From positions 1 to 8,107 of the forward strand of contig CAIWGR010000021.1 of assembly GCA_903912275.1 (NCBI GenBank): a stretch of 8,107 bases of DNA. The letters run 5' to 3'. Numbering within the stretch: position 1 is the stretch's first letter; every line of letters begins with the position of its first letter. Both the position numbers and the translations under genes were made by a program. Source of the DNA: an uncultured delta proteobacterium (GTDB lineage Bacteria > Myxococcota_A > Bradymonadia > REDH01). Below the pieces are notes generated by a model. That model was not told where the DNA came from and ran no database searches. It worked only from the letters and a program-made list of their open reading frames with translations. Positions 1 through 7,331 of the stretch are shown here, piece by piece.

Positions 1-1783
1 CATACTTGAGCTCCGCCAGGACCGCGCCGGACTGGCTCCGATGATTGCCAAGCAACAACGTCCCGCCGAAGCGGCTCAACCGACCTCGCGTTACCTCAAA
101 GTCCACCGAGACCGACGCTCCAAGCGGGGCTCCGACGCTGGCGCAATCCGCACTCTCCACGAGCAGCGGGCAGACAAACAGTTCGTCTCCTTTCGACGTC
201 CTGCTCTTGTCGCGGCAGCTCGAGAGCGGGACAGTTGTGGGGTCGATGCGACAGGCCTCGGACAAGGGCACCGCTTCACAGGCAACCTGCGCGCCGGCTC
301 CATCGCGGCAGACACCGGTTACCTCAACGGAAGGATAGCCCCGGTCTGTCCACCATCGCTTCAAAGCCTCTTTCGCTGCCAGATAGGCAGACGCCGCGTA
401 GGCACCGCCCTCCTCCAGCCCAAGTTCCATGGGACTCGGACGGCCTTCGCCGTCCAACAGGTATCGCACCTTGCTCACCTGAAAGCGCTCCCCTGCCCGC
501 ACCGAAAAGGTAACGTCCAGACCGCTCCCATCGCGGAGCCGCGATACCTTGTAAGCGACCGCGACCGCCTGCTGATAGCCGGCATCCTGCATCCCCTGCT
601 CGATGCGATGGAGATCGGCGGCCACGGCAGCACGAACGAGGTAGCCGCCCGACCCGAAGGCCGTAAGCGGTCGCGTCTCCAACTGGGCCAAGATCGCCTC
701 ACGAAGCTCTGTTGGCACGCCCTCCAACGCTATCTTGCGAATCGGCAGCCGACTCCCCTCGATGATGGAGAAGGTCACAACCTCTACACCCGCATCTTCG
801 ACCACCTGCGCGGTCACCTCCGCGAAGGTGTACCCGAGCGACTCGTAGCGCCGCCGAACCTGCTCCGCAGCCTCATCAAGCACCGCCCCATCCACCAAAC
901 CGGCGCTCCCGAGCGACGCTGTCGAGATCACCTCGCCATTGCTGATAGCCGTGTTACCCGCCACTTCGATGCGCCAAGGACCACCCTCATCAACCTCGAG
1001 AAACAGGTCCACCACACTCTCCGAGACCACGCGATGCGCCTCGCTCCGCACCACCCGCGCGCGAAGGTAGCCTGCGCTACGGTAGAGCGCCTGAACAGCT
1101 TCCAGCGCACTCCGCAGATTCGCCTTCGTATATCCGCGCGTCAGCGACATCTCGCCGAGCACAACATCGCGAATGCGATCGAATGGAATTGCCTGATTTC
1201 CGCGTACCGCCAAACGACGCAGCGTCGCCTGACGGCCGAGCTCAGCGCGCACTGTCACATCCACAAGCCGACCCGGCCGCTCCTTCGCCTCAATGATGAC
1301 CTTCGAGCCCAAGTAGCCTGTCGAATCGAAGTACTCCTCGATGGCTCGGCGCTGTCGGGCCAAGGTCTCTTCATCACCCGTCCAAATGCTCCCCGACCGC
1401 AGAAACAGGCGGCGTTGAATCTCGCTCGTAAGCGCGCCTCCTGGTTCGATGGAGACGTCCGCAATCCGCTGCTTCCCCGCCAGCGCGATCACAACACAAA
1501 GCCCACCGTCGCAGGCCCGATCCGTCACGGTCACCTGCTCAAACATGCCCGCGCTCTCCAGCACCTTCGATGCCTGCGCGGAGCGCTCCGCATTCCACTC
1601 CGTCCCCACCTCGACGCCGGCCAGCGCGAGCAGCGACGCCCGCTGCTCCGCATCGTCGCAGAGCGCAAGATCACAACGGACCTCTACACCTGCCACTACG
1701 CCATCCGCAGCCTGCGCGACGCGCGGCATAAGCAGCAGCAAGAGCAGGGCGACGACCTGCAGCCACCCCATCGTGCGGCTCAC
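1..1783 (-). CDS. Omp85-family outer membrane assembly protein (BamA/TamA-like), 3' end outside window
   Basis: The first 594 residues are visible and the frame is open to the left edge. Start GTG at 1783 overlaps the tamB stop; an in-frame ATG at 1771 is the alternative. Residues 6-25 form a hydrophobic signal peptide with a probable cleavage site AQA|AD, so the protein is exported to the periplasm. POTRA-like repeats follow at about 29-103, 105-183, 186-267, 269-344, 345-432 and 434-567. Most carry the helix pattern ending in (S/A/D)GY or RGY before a beta strand. A seventh begins at about 568 with a GNHRSQSGAVLAELK segment resembling the typical POTRA 'GNxRT...V...E' motif. POTRA domains of this family bind nascent outer-membrane proteins or, in TamA, TamB. 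Six repeats plus a seventh exceed BamA (5) and TamA (3) of E. coli. Ten cysteines are present: four in repeat 1 (37, 42, 91, 96) and six in an insertion of repeat 6 (492-547). The neighbouring tamB favours a TamA-like role, but the diagnostic C-terminal barrel is not visible, so TamA versus BamA cannot be settled. Confidence 0.93.
   Translation of the reverse strand, partial: MSRTMGWLQVVALLLLLLMPRVAQAADGVVAGVEVRCDLALCDDAEQRASLLALAGVEVGTEWNAERSAQASKVLESAGMFEQVTVTDRACDGGLCVVIALAGKQRIADVSIEPGGALTSEIQRRLFLRSGSIWTGDEETLARQRRAIEEYFDSTGYLGSKVIIEAKERPGRLVDVTVRAELGRQATLRRLAVRGNQAIPFDRIRDVVLGEMSLTRGYTKANLRSALEAVQALYRSAGYLRARVVRSEAHRVVSESVVDLFLEVDEGGPWRIEVAGNTAISNGEVISTASLGSAGLVDGAVLDEAAEQVRRRYESLGYTFAEVTAQVVEDAGVEVVTFSIIEGSRLPIRKIALEGVPTELREAILAQLETRPLTAFGSGGYLVRAAVAADLHRIEQGMQDAGYQQAVAVAYKVSRLRDGSGLDVTFSVRAGERFQVSKVRYLLDGEGRPSPMELGLEEGGAYAASAYLAAKEALKRWWTDRGYPSVEVTGVCRDGAGAQVACEAVPLSEACRIDPTTVPLSSCRDKSRTSKGDELFVCPLLVESADCASVGAPLGASVSVDFEVTRGRLSRFGGTLLLGNHRSQSGAVLAELKY
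1780..1783 (-). other. GTGA stop/start overlap coupling tamB to the Omp85 gene
   Basis: The TGA stop of tamB (1782-1780) and the GTG start of the Omp85 gene (1783-1781) share the four bases GTGA. The best ribosome-binding candidate before the GTG is a weak GGTGG at 1791-1787, inside the last tamB codons. A four-base overlap with a weak site is typical of translational coupling, where the ribosome ending tamB re-initiates on the next gene. If the real start is the ATG at 1771, the genes would instead be nine bases apart. Confidence 0.65.
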
Positions 1784-4700
1784 GGACCACCGCCGCTGAA
1801 GCGAACGCCCGCCTCGACGCTCCCCTCCGTTCCCACCGACTGCTCCCGCAGTTCGAGCGACAACCAGTCCAGCAGACGAACAATCCCCTGTGCGTTTTGC
1901 TGCGTCCCCTCCACACCACCGAGCGCCGCGCTGAGCGACCAGATGAACTTCTCCGAAGGCTGATCCTGGAGCGAGATCGAGGCCGTCCCAACCGTCGACG
2001 GCGCCAGTGTAAAGTCGTCCAAACTGAAACTCTCCTCCACGTTCCGCTCCACCATGTCCAGCACGGGACGGAGCACCACATCGAGGGTGGGCGCACCAGC
2101 CCGCGCCGCCGTCAGCGAATCAACCGTGCACCCCGTAAGCAGCAGTGCCATTTGGTCGCGCTGGTCGTAGGCTGGCGTCGAACTCAACACGTAGTCGAGC
2201 GCCGACGGGGCCCGCCCCTGAATCCGAGCCGTGATTGCAATCGTCGGTATCGCCGTGACTGCGCTCACACCTCGCGCCGTGGCGTTCAGCAAGGAGTTCG
2301 ACGCCACCGCGCAGGGCTTCACGGCGGTGCGGACCTGGGCGTCCACCGTCGGGCTTGGCAGCCCCGTCGGATCGCGCTCACCATCAAAGTTCATCGTTGC
2401 ATTGAGGACCTCAAAGTTCTTCCCGCGGAAGGTCAGGCTCGAACCGTCGAGCGACTTCACATCGCCCGTCATCACCATCGCACCCAGCGGGCCTCGAACC
2501 TGCACATTCGTCTCCAACTCTACCTGCAAATCGGCACCGGCCACCCGTGATTGAACAAAGAGACGGTCGCGGCCGCGCACCGTAAGGTCCGTCTCCAGCG
2601 CCCCAACCCACTCGTTCCGACTCCAGATCGGCTGCGTCCGTGCGCTCACCACCCGTGTCACCGCGCCCGGAATGTTCGCCGCGATCAACTCGATGGGCTT
2701 GGTGTATCGTCCCTCGAGCAGTTCGACCTCTCCGCCAACGCGCCAGCCCCGTTTCAAGCGCGCATCCACAGCGGTCAGGCCCACCTTCCCACCGACCGTA
2801 ACCGCGAGCTCGGCAGGAATCCGATAGGTGATATTGTCAAAGGAGGTCCGCAGCGAGAGTGCACCCTGCCGCTCACCGAAGATTTGGTAGCTGCCATGGA
2901 CATCCGCTGTCCCACCCCACAAAACCGCATGCAGCGGCGCGCTCTCCGGAATCATGAGCAGCCCCGCTGCAACCTCCAAACGGCTCCCCGTGACAGCGAT
3001 CTCCACCTTCTCAAACGAAGGCGTCACACGACCGGAAACGTTCGTGATGATACCGCGAAGGTCCGGATTCTCCAGCAGGCCGCTCACCTCGAGCGACACG
3101 TCAGCGCGACCCGAAGACTGCTTCACCAACGCCGGCAGGAATCCCAGCAGCGCCAAGTCCACGACACCCTTCGCCTCGCCCTGCACCTCGTGCCAATCGC
3201 GCAGACTGCCTCCAAAGGTCAGCGGCTGCTCCTTTGCTCCGAGCTTGCCCGAAACCGTCACCACGTCGTGCACCGATCCCGACGCCAAACCCCGCGTCCA
3301 GGTGAGCTCAATCGGCTCCGGATTCGTCACCGACTGGGCACCCGCTCGAACCTCCAGCGCATCCACGCGCACCCTTCCGCCCATCGTCGACAGATCACGG
3401 AGGTCCGCATGCAGTTCAACGTCGCCGCTCAGCAACGCGTCGATGGCTGAATCCTTGAATTGCGGCAGATATCCGAGCGGTCTGAACGACTCGAGCCGAG
3501 CCTCCATCGATGCCGGACGACCATCCAGCGGCACCTGAAGCGAAAATGGCACCTCGCCGAGCGCCATTCCGTAGCCCGATACCACGCCATCCAATGTGTC
3601 GAACGTAAGGCTCAGACTGTGCAAATCGAACCCGCGAAGCTTCAGCTTCTCCACGACGAGCGAACCGCCGATATCGGGTTCAGCAAGCGTGCCGCCGATG
3701 ACCGCAAACCCCCATGGTTCGCCCTCCATGGCAACGCCGAGCTGCCGCAGCAGCACCGATGCTCCCAGTGTGGCGCCCTCAACAGAAAACCGGCCCGCGA
3801 GACGCCTCTCCGGCAATGCTCCGATCGACGCATCACCGCGCACCTCACCGCCCAGCACCTGCGTGGAGAACCCGCGCAGTGCACCGCCCTCCAGCCCACC
3901 CTCAAAACCGAACCGCGTCTCCCGCAGAGGCTCACCCAGAAGCGACATCTCCCGCGCAAACACTTCGCCAGACGCATGGGGGTGACGCACGGTACCCGAT
4001 ACCGACACCCTGCCGTCTGCCCCACCTACAAGCTCGCTACGGTGCAGCCAAAGCTCGGGGCGCAGGCCGCGGAACACGCCCTCCAACGCCACCTTCGGAT
4101 CCGATACAAAAGTCTCCCCGGAGAACAGACCCACCGAGCCGCTTCCATCCACCTCGCCACGCAAAGACCGGTAGTGCATCTGGGAGAAACGCACGGCGCC
4201 ACCTTCGCGTCGAAACGAGGCGTCAGCAGTGAACGCTCCCAGCAGCGGATGCTCTCGAAGACTCGACGCACGACCTGTCACGTCGAAGGCCGTAGGCGCA
4301 TTCCACGGCCCCGAGAACGAGCCCGCACCCCCGACCCTTATCCCAGCTGCCAGCGGCTGCTTCGGCAGCAACCGCCCGACATCGAGCAACTCTCCCTCAA
4401 ACTTCATCCCCAGCGACGACATCCGCTCCAGGTCCCAGTCTCCCGTCGCCCGCAACGCTGTCGTCGCACCCACCAGATCCACCGCCCAGGGCCGCTCCTT
4501 CGCCCGCAGCGCAACCCAACCGCGCGCATCCACAGTCGCAGCAACCGCACCCTCGATAAGCGCATCCGGAAGCGGAGAGGCCTCGGGCCAAGAGACAGCA
4601 ACCGCCGTCGCATCGAGCTCCACCATCGGCGGAAGCACCGCACGGTCCGCCGGCAATCCGGCGTGCGAATAGCCATGAAAGCTCTTCACAGAGAGGTCGC

Positions 4701-6102
4701 CCCACGCATGCAGCGGACCCGAAGATGCAACGCAATCCTTGCCGCCCACAGACAGCTGCGCACTCCCCACCAGATCGAGAACAGGCTCCTGCACATAGGG
4801 CAGCAAGAGCCGGCGAAGCCCGAGCCCCTGAACACAACCGCGAACATCCCAGCGACCATCTTCAGGCGTCCACCAACCTGCCAGCTCCGTCCGACCGCCC
4901 CACGCTCGAACCACCGTCGGACCGCCAAGCGTCATCCGACCATGCGAAAACTTCATCTCCGACTCGAACGCTTCAATGGGATGACCAAGTACCACCAGGT
5001 TCTGCATCGCCAGCCGCAACCCACCCTCGTAGAACCGCAGTGAGCCGTATCCCGAGGCACCGATCCGCTGACCCGCACCCGCCTGAATCGCACCCGGAAG
5101 GACAAACCCCACAAACGGCGAATCCGCTCCCAGCGACACAGAAAGCTCGCCTTCATACCGCAACCCCGCCGACTCCGCCGACGGCACCTTCGGTGTGTCC
5201 CCCAGCACCTGAACTGCACCCGACAACCGCGCCTCATCACCGGCCATCTCAGCCTTCAGCATGTCGAAGTTCATCCCCTGATTGTACCAGCGAAAGTTCG
5301 TCGACGTGACCCGCGTGAGCGGAATGTCCAACACCCCGCGAAGGCCATCGCGACCCTTCGGCGCCGGACCATAAGCCGCCGCCCAAGGACGCGCTCGGCG
5401 GAGTGCATTCCACTCCACCTCCTCCCATGTCCGGTTCCCCGCCCCCAGGCCGAGGCCAGCCTCCGTCAGCAGCACACGACCGCTGCGAATGTTCAGGTAG
5501 GGGGTCGTGACCTCTACGTTGCCGTCCGAAATCACCCGTCCACGATGCAGCGAAACGTCGTCCAAACGGATGAGCGCGTCGCCCACCTGAATCACTGCAT
5601 CAAGCCCCTCGGCGCGAATCTCGTCGAAGATGACGCGGGGCACCGGTCCCTCGCCCTTCTCCGAAAAAGGACCGTTGAACGCCTCGCTCAACCCCAACCG
5701 ACCGTCTGGCTCGACATCCACCAGAACCCGCCCGCCCGACACCTCGCACTGGTCAAACAACACCCGCCCCGTCAGCAGCGCCAACGGCCGGTAGGTGCAG
5801 ACAATTCCAGCGGCGTGAATCACCTCGTGACCGCGGAGATCCTTGAGCGTCGTGTCATAGAGTTCAAACCGGAATAGGTTGCCGCCAACCTCCAGCCGGC
5901 CTATCTCCAGCTCCCCTGGGATCAGGTCATCTACCCAGCGCGTCACCCACAGGTTGCCTTGCGTCGATTGCAGCACCATCAGCGCCGTCAGATAGGCCGA
6001 AATGAGCAGCACGGCCGGCACAGACAGCACGATGCCGAGGCGGAAAACGCCCCGCACCCGGTGCCTCTCCAGGCGAAGCCGTTCTGCTCCGACCTCGCTC
6101 AT
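1780..6102 (-). CDS. tamB: TamB-like translocation and assembly module protein (DUF490 family)
   Basis: The 1440-residue product is somewhat longer than E. coli TamB (about 1260). The ATG at 6102 is chosen because GAGGAGG sits five bases upstream; the frame also stays open to a TTG at 6177, which has less support. A basic N-terminus (residues 8-21) precedes one membrane anchor at about 22-44. Next comes an AsmA/TamB-type entry segment (about 62-120) with a 'PGELEIGRLEVGG' stretch and 'YRPLALLTGRVLFDQ'. A very long beta-rich, repetitive middle follows, expected to form the periplasm-spanning hydrophobic groove. The conserved C-terminal TamB domain covers about 1160-1440, including 'VGALETDLTVRGRDRLFV', 'VMTGDVKSLDGSSLTFRGK', 'ALDYVLSSTP' and 'QMALLLTG'. 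In characterised bacteria TamB works with an Omp85 partner in outer-membrane protein insertion, and AsmA-like proteins carry phospholipid to the outer membrane. The Omp85 gene directly downstream overlaps it by four bases, which suggests one operon. Six cysteines occur as three local pairs (102/119, 423/457, 1264/1325). No convincing promoter was seen upstream. Confidence 0.95.
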   Translation of the reverse strand: MSEVGAERLRLERHRVRGVFRLGIVLSVPAVLLISAYLTALMVLQSTQGNLWVTRWVDDLIPGELEIGRLEVGGNLFRFELYDTTLKDLRGHEVIHAAGIVCTYRPLALLTGRVLFDQCEVSGGRVLVDVEPDGRLGLSEAFNGPFSEKGEGPVPRVIFDEIRAEGLDAVIQVGDALIRLDDVSLHRGRVISDGNVEVTTPYLNIRSGRVLLTEAGLGLGAGNRTWEEVEWNALRRARPWAAAYGPAPKGRDGLRGVLDIPLTRVTSTNFRWYNQGMNFDMLKAEMAGDEARLSGAVQVLGDTPKVPSAESAGLRYEGELSVSLGADSPFVGFVLPGAIQAGAGQRIGASGYGSLRFYEGGLRLAMQNLVVLGHPIEAFESEMKFSHGRMTLGGPTVVRAWGGRTELAGWWTPEDGRWDVRGCVQGLGLRRLLLPYVQEPVLDLVGSAQLSVGGKDCVASSGPLHAWGDLSVKSFHGYSHAGLPADRAVLPPMVELDATAVAVSWPEASPLPDALIEGAVAATVDARGWVALRAKERPWAVDLVGATTALRATGDWDLERMSSLGMKFEGELLDVGRLLPKQPLAAGIRVGGAGSFSGPWNAPTAFDVTGRASSLREHPLLGAFTADASFRREGGAVRFSQMHYRSLRGEVDGSGSVGLFSGETFVSDPKVALEGVFRGLRPELWLHRSELVGGADGRVSVSGTVRHPHASGEVFAREMSLLGEPLRETRFGFEGGLEGGALRGFSTQVLGGEVRGDASIGALPERRLAGRFSVEGATLGASVLLRQLGVAMEGEPWGFAVIGGTLAEPDIGGSLVVEKLKLRGFDLHSLSLTFDTLDGVVSGYGMALGEVPFSLQVPLDGRPASMEARLESFRPLGYLPQFKDSAIDALLSGDVELHADLRDLSTMGGRVRVDALEVRAGAQSVTNPEPIELTWTRGLASGSVHDVVTVSGKLGAKEQPLTFGGSLRDWHEVQGEAKGVVDLALLGFLPALVKQSSGRADVSLEVSGLLENPDLRGIITNVSGRVTPSFEKVEIAVTGSRLEVAAGLLMIPESAPLHAVLWGGTADVHGSYQIFGERQGALSLRTSFDNITYRIPAELAVTVGGKVGLTAVDARLKRGWRVGGEVELLEGRYTKPIELIAANIPGAVTRVVSARTQPIWSRNEWVGALETDLTVRGRDRLFVQSRVAGADLQVELETNVQVRGPLGAMVMTGDVKSLDGSSLTFRGKNFEVLNATMNFDGERDPTGLPSPTVDAQVRTAVKPCAVASNSLLNATARGVSAVTAIPTIAITARIQGRAPSALDYVLSSTPAYDQRDQMALLLTGCTVDSLTAARAGAPTLDVVLRPVLDMVERNVEESFSLDDFTLAPSTVGTASISLQDQPSEKFIWSLSAALGGVEGTQQNAQGIVRLLDWLSLELREQSVGTEGSVEAGVRFSGGGP

Positions 6103-7317
6103 CTTTGCCTCCTCGCCTGCACGGTTGCGCTTCTCCTCTGCTGCGGTCCGAGCTGCTCCGAATTCACCGGCGAACAATCGCTGCTGCCTACGCAGTCTTC
6201 CCTAGCATCTTTCACCACCAACGCCCGAATTCGCGCCCAGATTTCGCCCGGCAAAATCCTCTGCGCAAATCACCCGCGTGCCTCTGATCTTTCGGCCGCG
6301 CCCTCCACAGACGAACTCTGTACCGCCGCAGATGAAGGCGGAACCCAAGACCCCTTCGTAGCCGTCGTCCGGGCCTCTGCGCCACTCCCACGCCTCTTCC
6401 TCGACAATGGCGACACCACCGCGCGGCAGCTCCGCCTCCGCCTCACCAACGCCCTCAGCGACCTCGCCACCTCCGTGGTGCTTCTCCCCCTCCGACCAGG
6501 CGCTCCGCGTGCCACCGCCTGCCCCGATGCCGGCTCCACCTCCACCTATCTGACGCCCCCGCCCGAAATCCGGCGCTCCGCCACCGAACGAGAGTGGCTC
6601 CTGTTGCTCCCCCCCTGCAGCTCGCTGTCCCTCCGTTTCGCGCTGCCAGCGGCACTTCAGGACTCCTTTCGACTCCTCATCGCAGGTCCCAACGCCGGCA
6701 GTGACGACGCACTCGATGCACTCATTGCAGACGCAAACGCATGGCCCGCGGACCACATCCACTTCCTCGGAGGCATGCTGAATCCGAACGCCACCGAGCC
6801 CGCTGCCCGGCTCCTCAGTCTCGTCGAACCACGCATCTCCGTCCCCTACTCCCTCTCGCTCGGCGATGCAGAACGCGGCGCAGGACGTGCCGCCTACTTC
6901 GCACGCTTCGGCCCCCCGGACTTCTCCTCCATGCTCGGAAACCTCCAACTCCTCTCGCTGGATACCTCAAACGGCGAACTCAGCCTCGACCAGCTAGACT
7001 TCGTCCAAAGCCTCGACCCCGCCCCCGCGGGACTCGCACTGCTCTTCCATGCTCCCGCACTGCCCGACGCAATCTCCCCCGAGGGGCTCGTCAGCTCCGC
7101 ACGGAGCCTCCGACTCCTCGAACTTCTACGAGACCACAACTTCCAGAACCTTTTCGCCGTCTCCGACCGCGCCGACACCAGCACCGTGAACGGCACACGG
7201 CTTGTTCAGCTCACAGACCCCGCCGACGATAGCCAGGCGAACTATGCTCGGGTGCTCATCACGGAGCTCCGCTCCGCAACGCCCCGAATCACCATCGAGC
7301 TCCGCTCCGCCCGCTAA
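6061..7317 (+). CDS. Exported degenerate calcineurin-like metallophosphoesterase (predicted pseudoenzyme)
   Basis: With the GTG at 6061 as start, the product has 418 residues. Residues 12-28 are hydrophobic and cysteine-rich ('CLLACTVALLLCCG'), fitting an export signal. A lipoprotein is possible (LLAC or LLLC-C), but the lipobox is not clear. Residues of about 98-200 look like a beta-sandwich lead-in domain. Residues of about 203-385 follow the calcineurin-like phosphoesterase layout: 'RLLIAG' in the first strand, 'DHIHFLGGMLN' where hxGD is expected, 'VPYSLSLGDAE' where GNH(D/E) is expected, then 'YFARFGPPDFSSMLGNLQLL' and 'SLDTSNGELSLDQLDF', closely matching the family's 'FGP..YSF..G...F..LDT....L...Q..WL' signature. 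H330 in 'LLFHAP' survives, but the first Asp/His, the GD aspartate, the GNH Asn and His and the final GHxH (here around 'VSDRAD') are lost. Catalysis is therefore unlikely, and a binding or structural role is inferred. The start is uncertain: no good ribosome-binding site precedes the GTG, and the frame stays open back to a TTG at 5959. No ATG, GTG or TTG follows in frame before the signal segment ends. Confidence 0.72.
   Translation: MPLQAKPFCSDLAHLCLLACTVALLLCCGPSCSEFTGEQSLLPTQSSLASFTTNARIRAQISPGKILCANHPRASDLSAAPSTDELCTAADEGGTQDPFVAVVRASAPLPRLFLDNGDTTARQLRLRLTNALSDLATSVVLLPLRPGAPRATACPDAGSTSTYLTPPPEIRRSATEREWLLLLPPCSSLSLRFALPAALQDSFRLLIAGPNAGSDDALDALIADANAWPADHIHFLGGMLNPNATEPAARLLSLVEPRISVPYSLSLGDAERGAGRAAYFARFGPPDFSSMLGNLQLLSLDTSNGELSLDQLDFVQSLDPAPAGLALLFHAPALPDAISPEGLVSSARSLRLLELLRDHNFQNLFAVSDRADTSTVNGTRLVQLTDPADDSQANYARVLITELRSATPRITIELRSAR
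6108..6114 (-). promoter_or_regulatory. Strong ribosome binding site that sets the tamB start
   Basis: GAGGAGG on the minus strand lies five bases before the ATG at 6102. It is a near-perfect Shine-Dalgarno sequence at normal spacing, and it supports starting tamB at 6102 rather than at the upstream in-frame TTG at 6177. On the plus strand the same bases fall within the divergent gene's presumed signal-peptide codons. Confidence 0.8.
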
Positions 7318-7331
7318 GCGAGTCTGGCAGC

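Noticed and set aside
41..1963. A 640-residue open frame on the plus strand opposite the Omp85 gene and the end of tamB
   Set aside because: Its product is rich in Arg, His, Pro and Gln with no domain, signal or repeat logic. It crosses the junction of two well-supported minus-strand genes and is explained by the codon bias of GC-rich DNA.
2551..3450. A 299-residue plus-strand open frame inside tamB
   Set aside because: Shadow of tamB, with no recognisable domain and a basic, compositionally biased product.
3460..5043. A 527-residue plus-strand open frame inside tamB
   Set aside because: Low-complexity Arg/Pro/His/Gln composition typical of an antisense shadow. The minus-strand frame has clear TamB-family features through the same stretch.
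5959..6060. Extension of the plus-strand gene to an upstream TTG at 5959
   Set aside because: The extra 34 residues are polar and Arg/His/Gln-rich, lie entirely over tamB coding sequence, and would bury the export signal deep in the protein.
6103..6260. Search for a tamB promoter on the minus strand
   Set aside because: Only weak -35-like stretches (TTGGTG, TTGCGC) with no acceptable -10 box at proper spacing, so not enough to call a promoter.
6202..6948. A 248-residue minus-strand open frame upstream of tamB, Gly/Glu/Cys-rich
   Set aside because: Opposite the phosphoesterase-like gene, whose family signature is clear. The Gly/Glu/Val-rich product is the usual antisense composition and has no domain.
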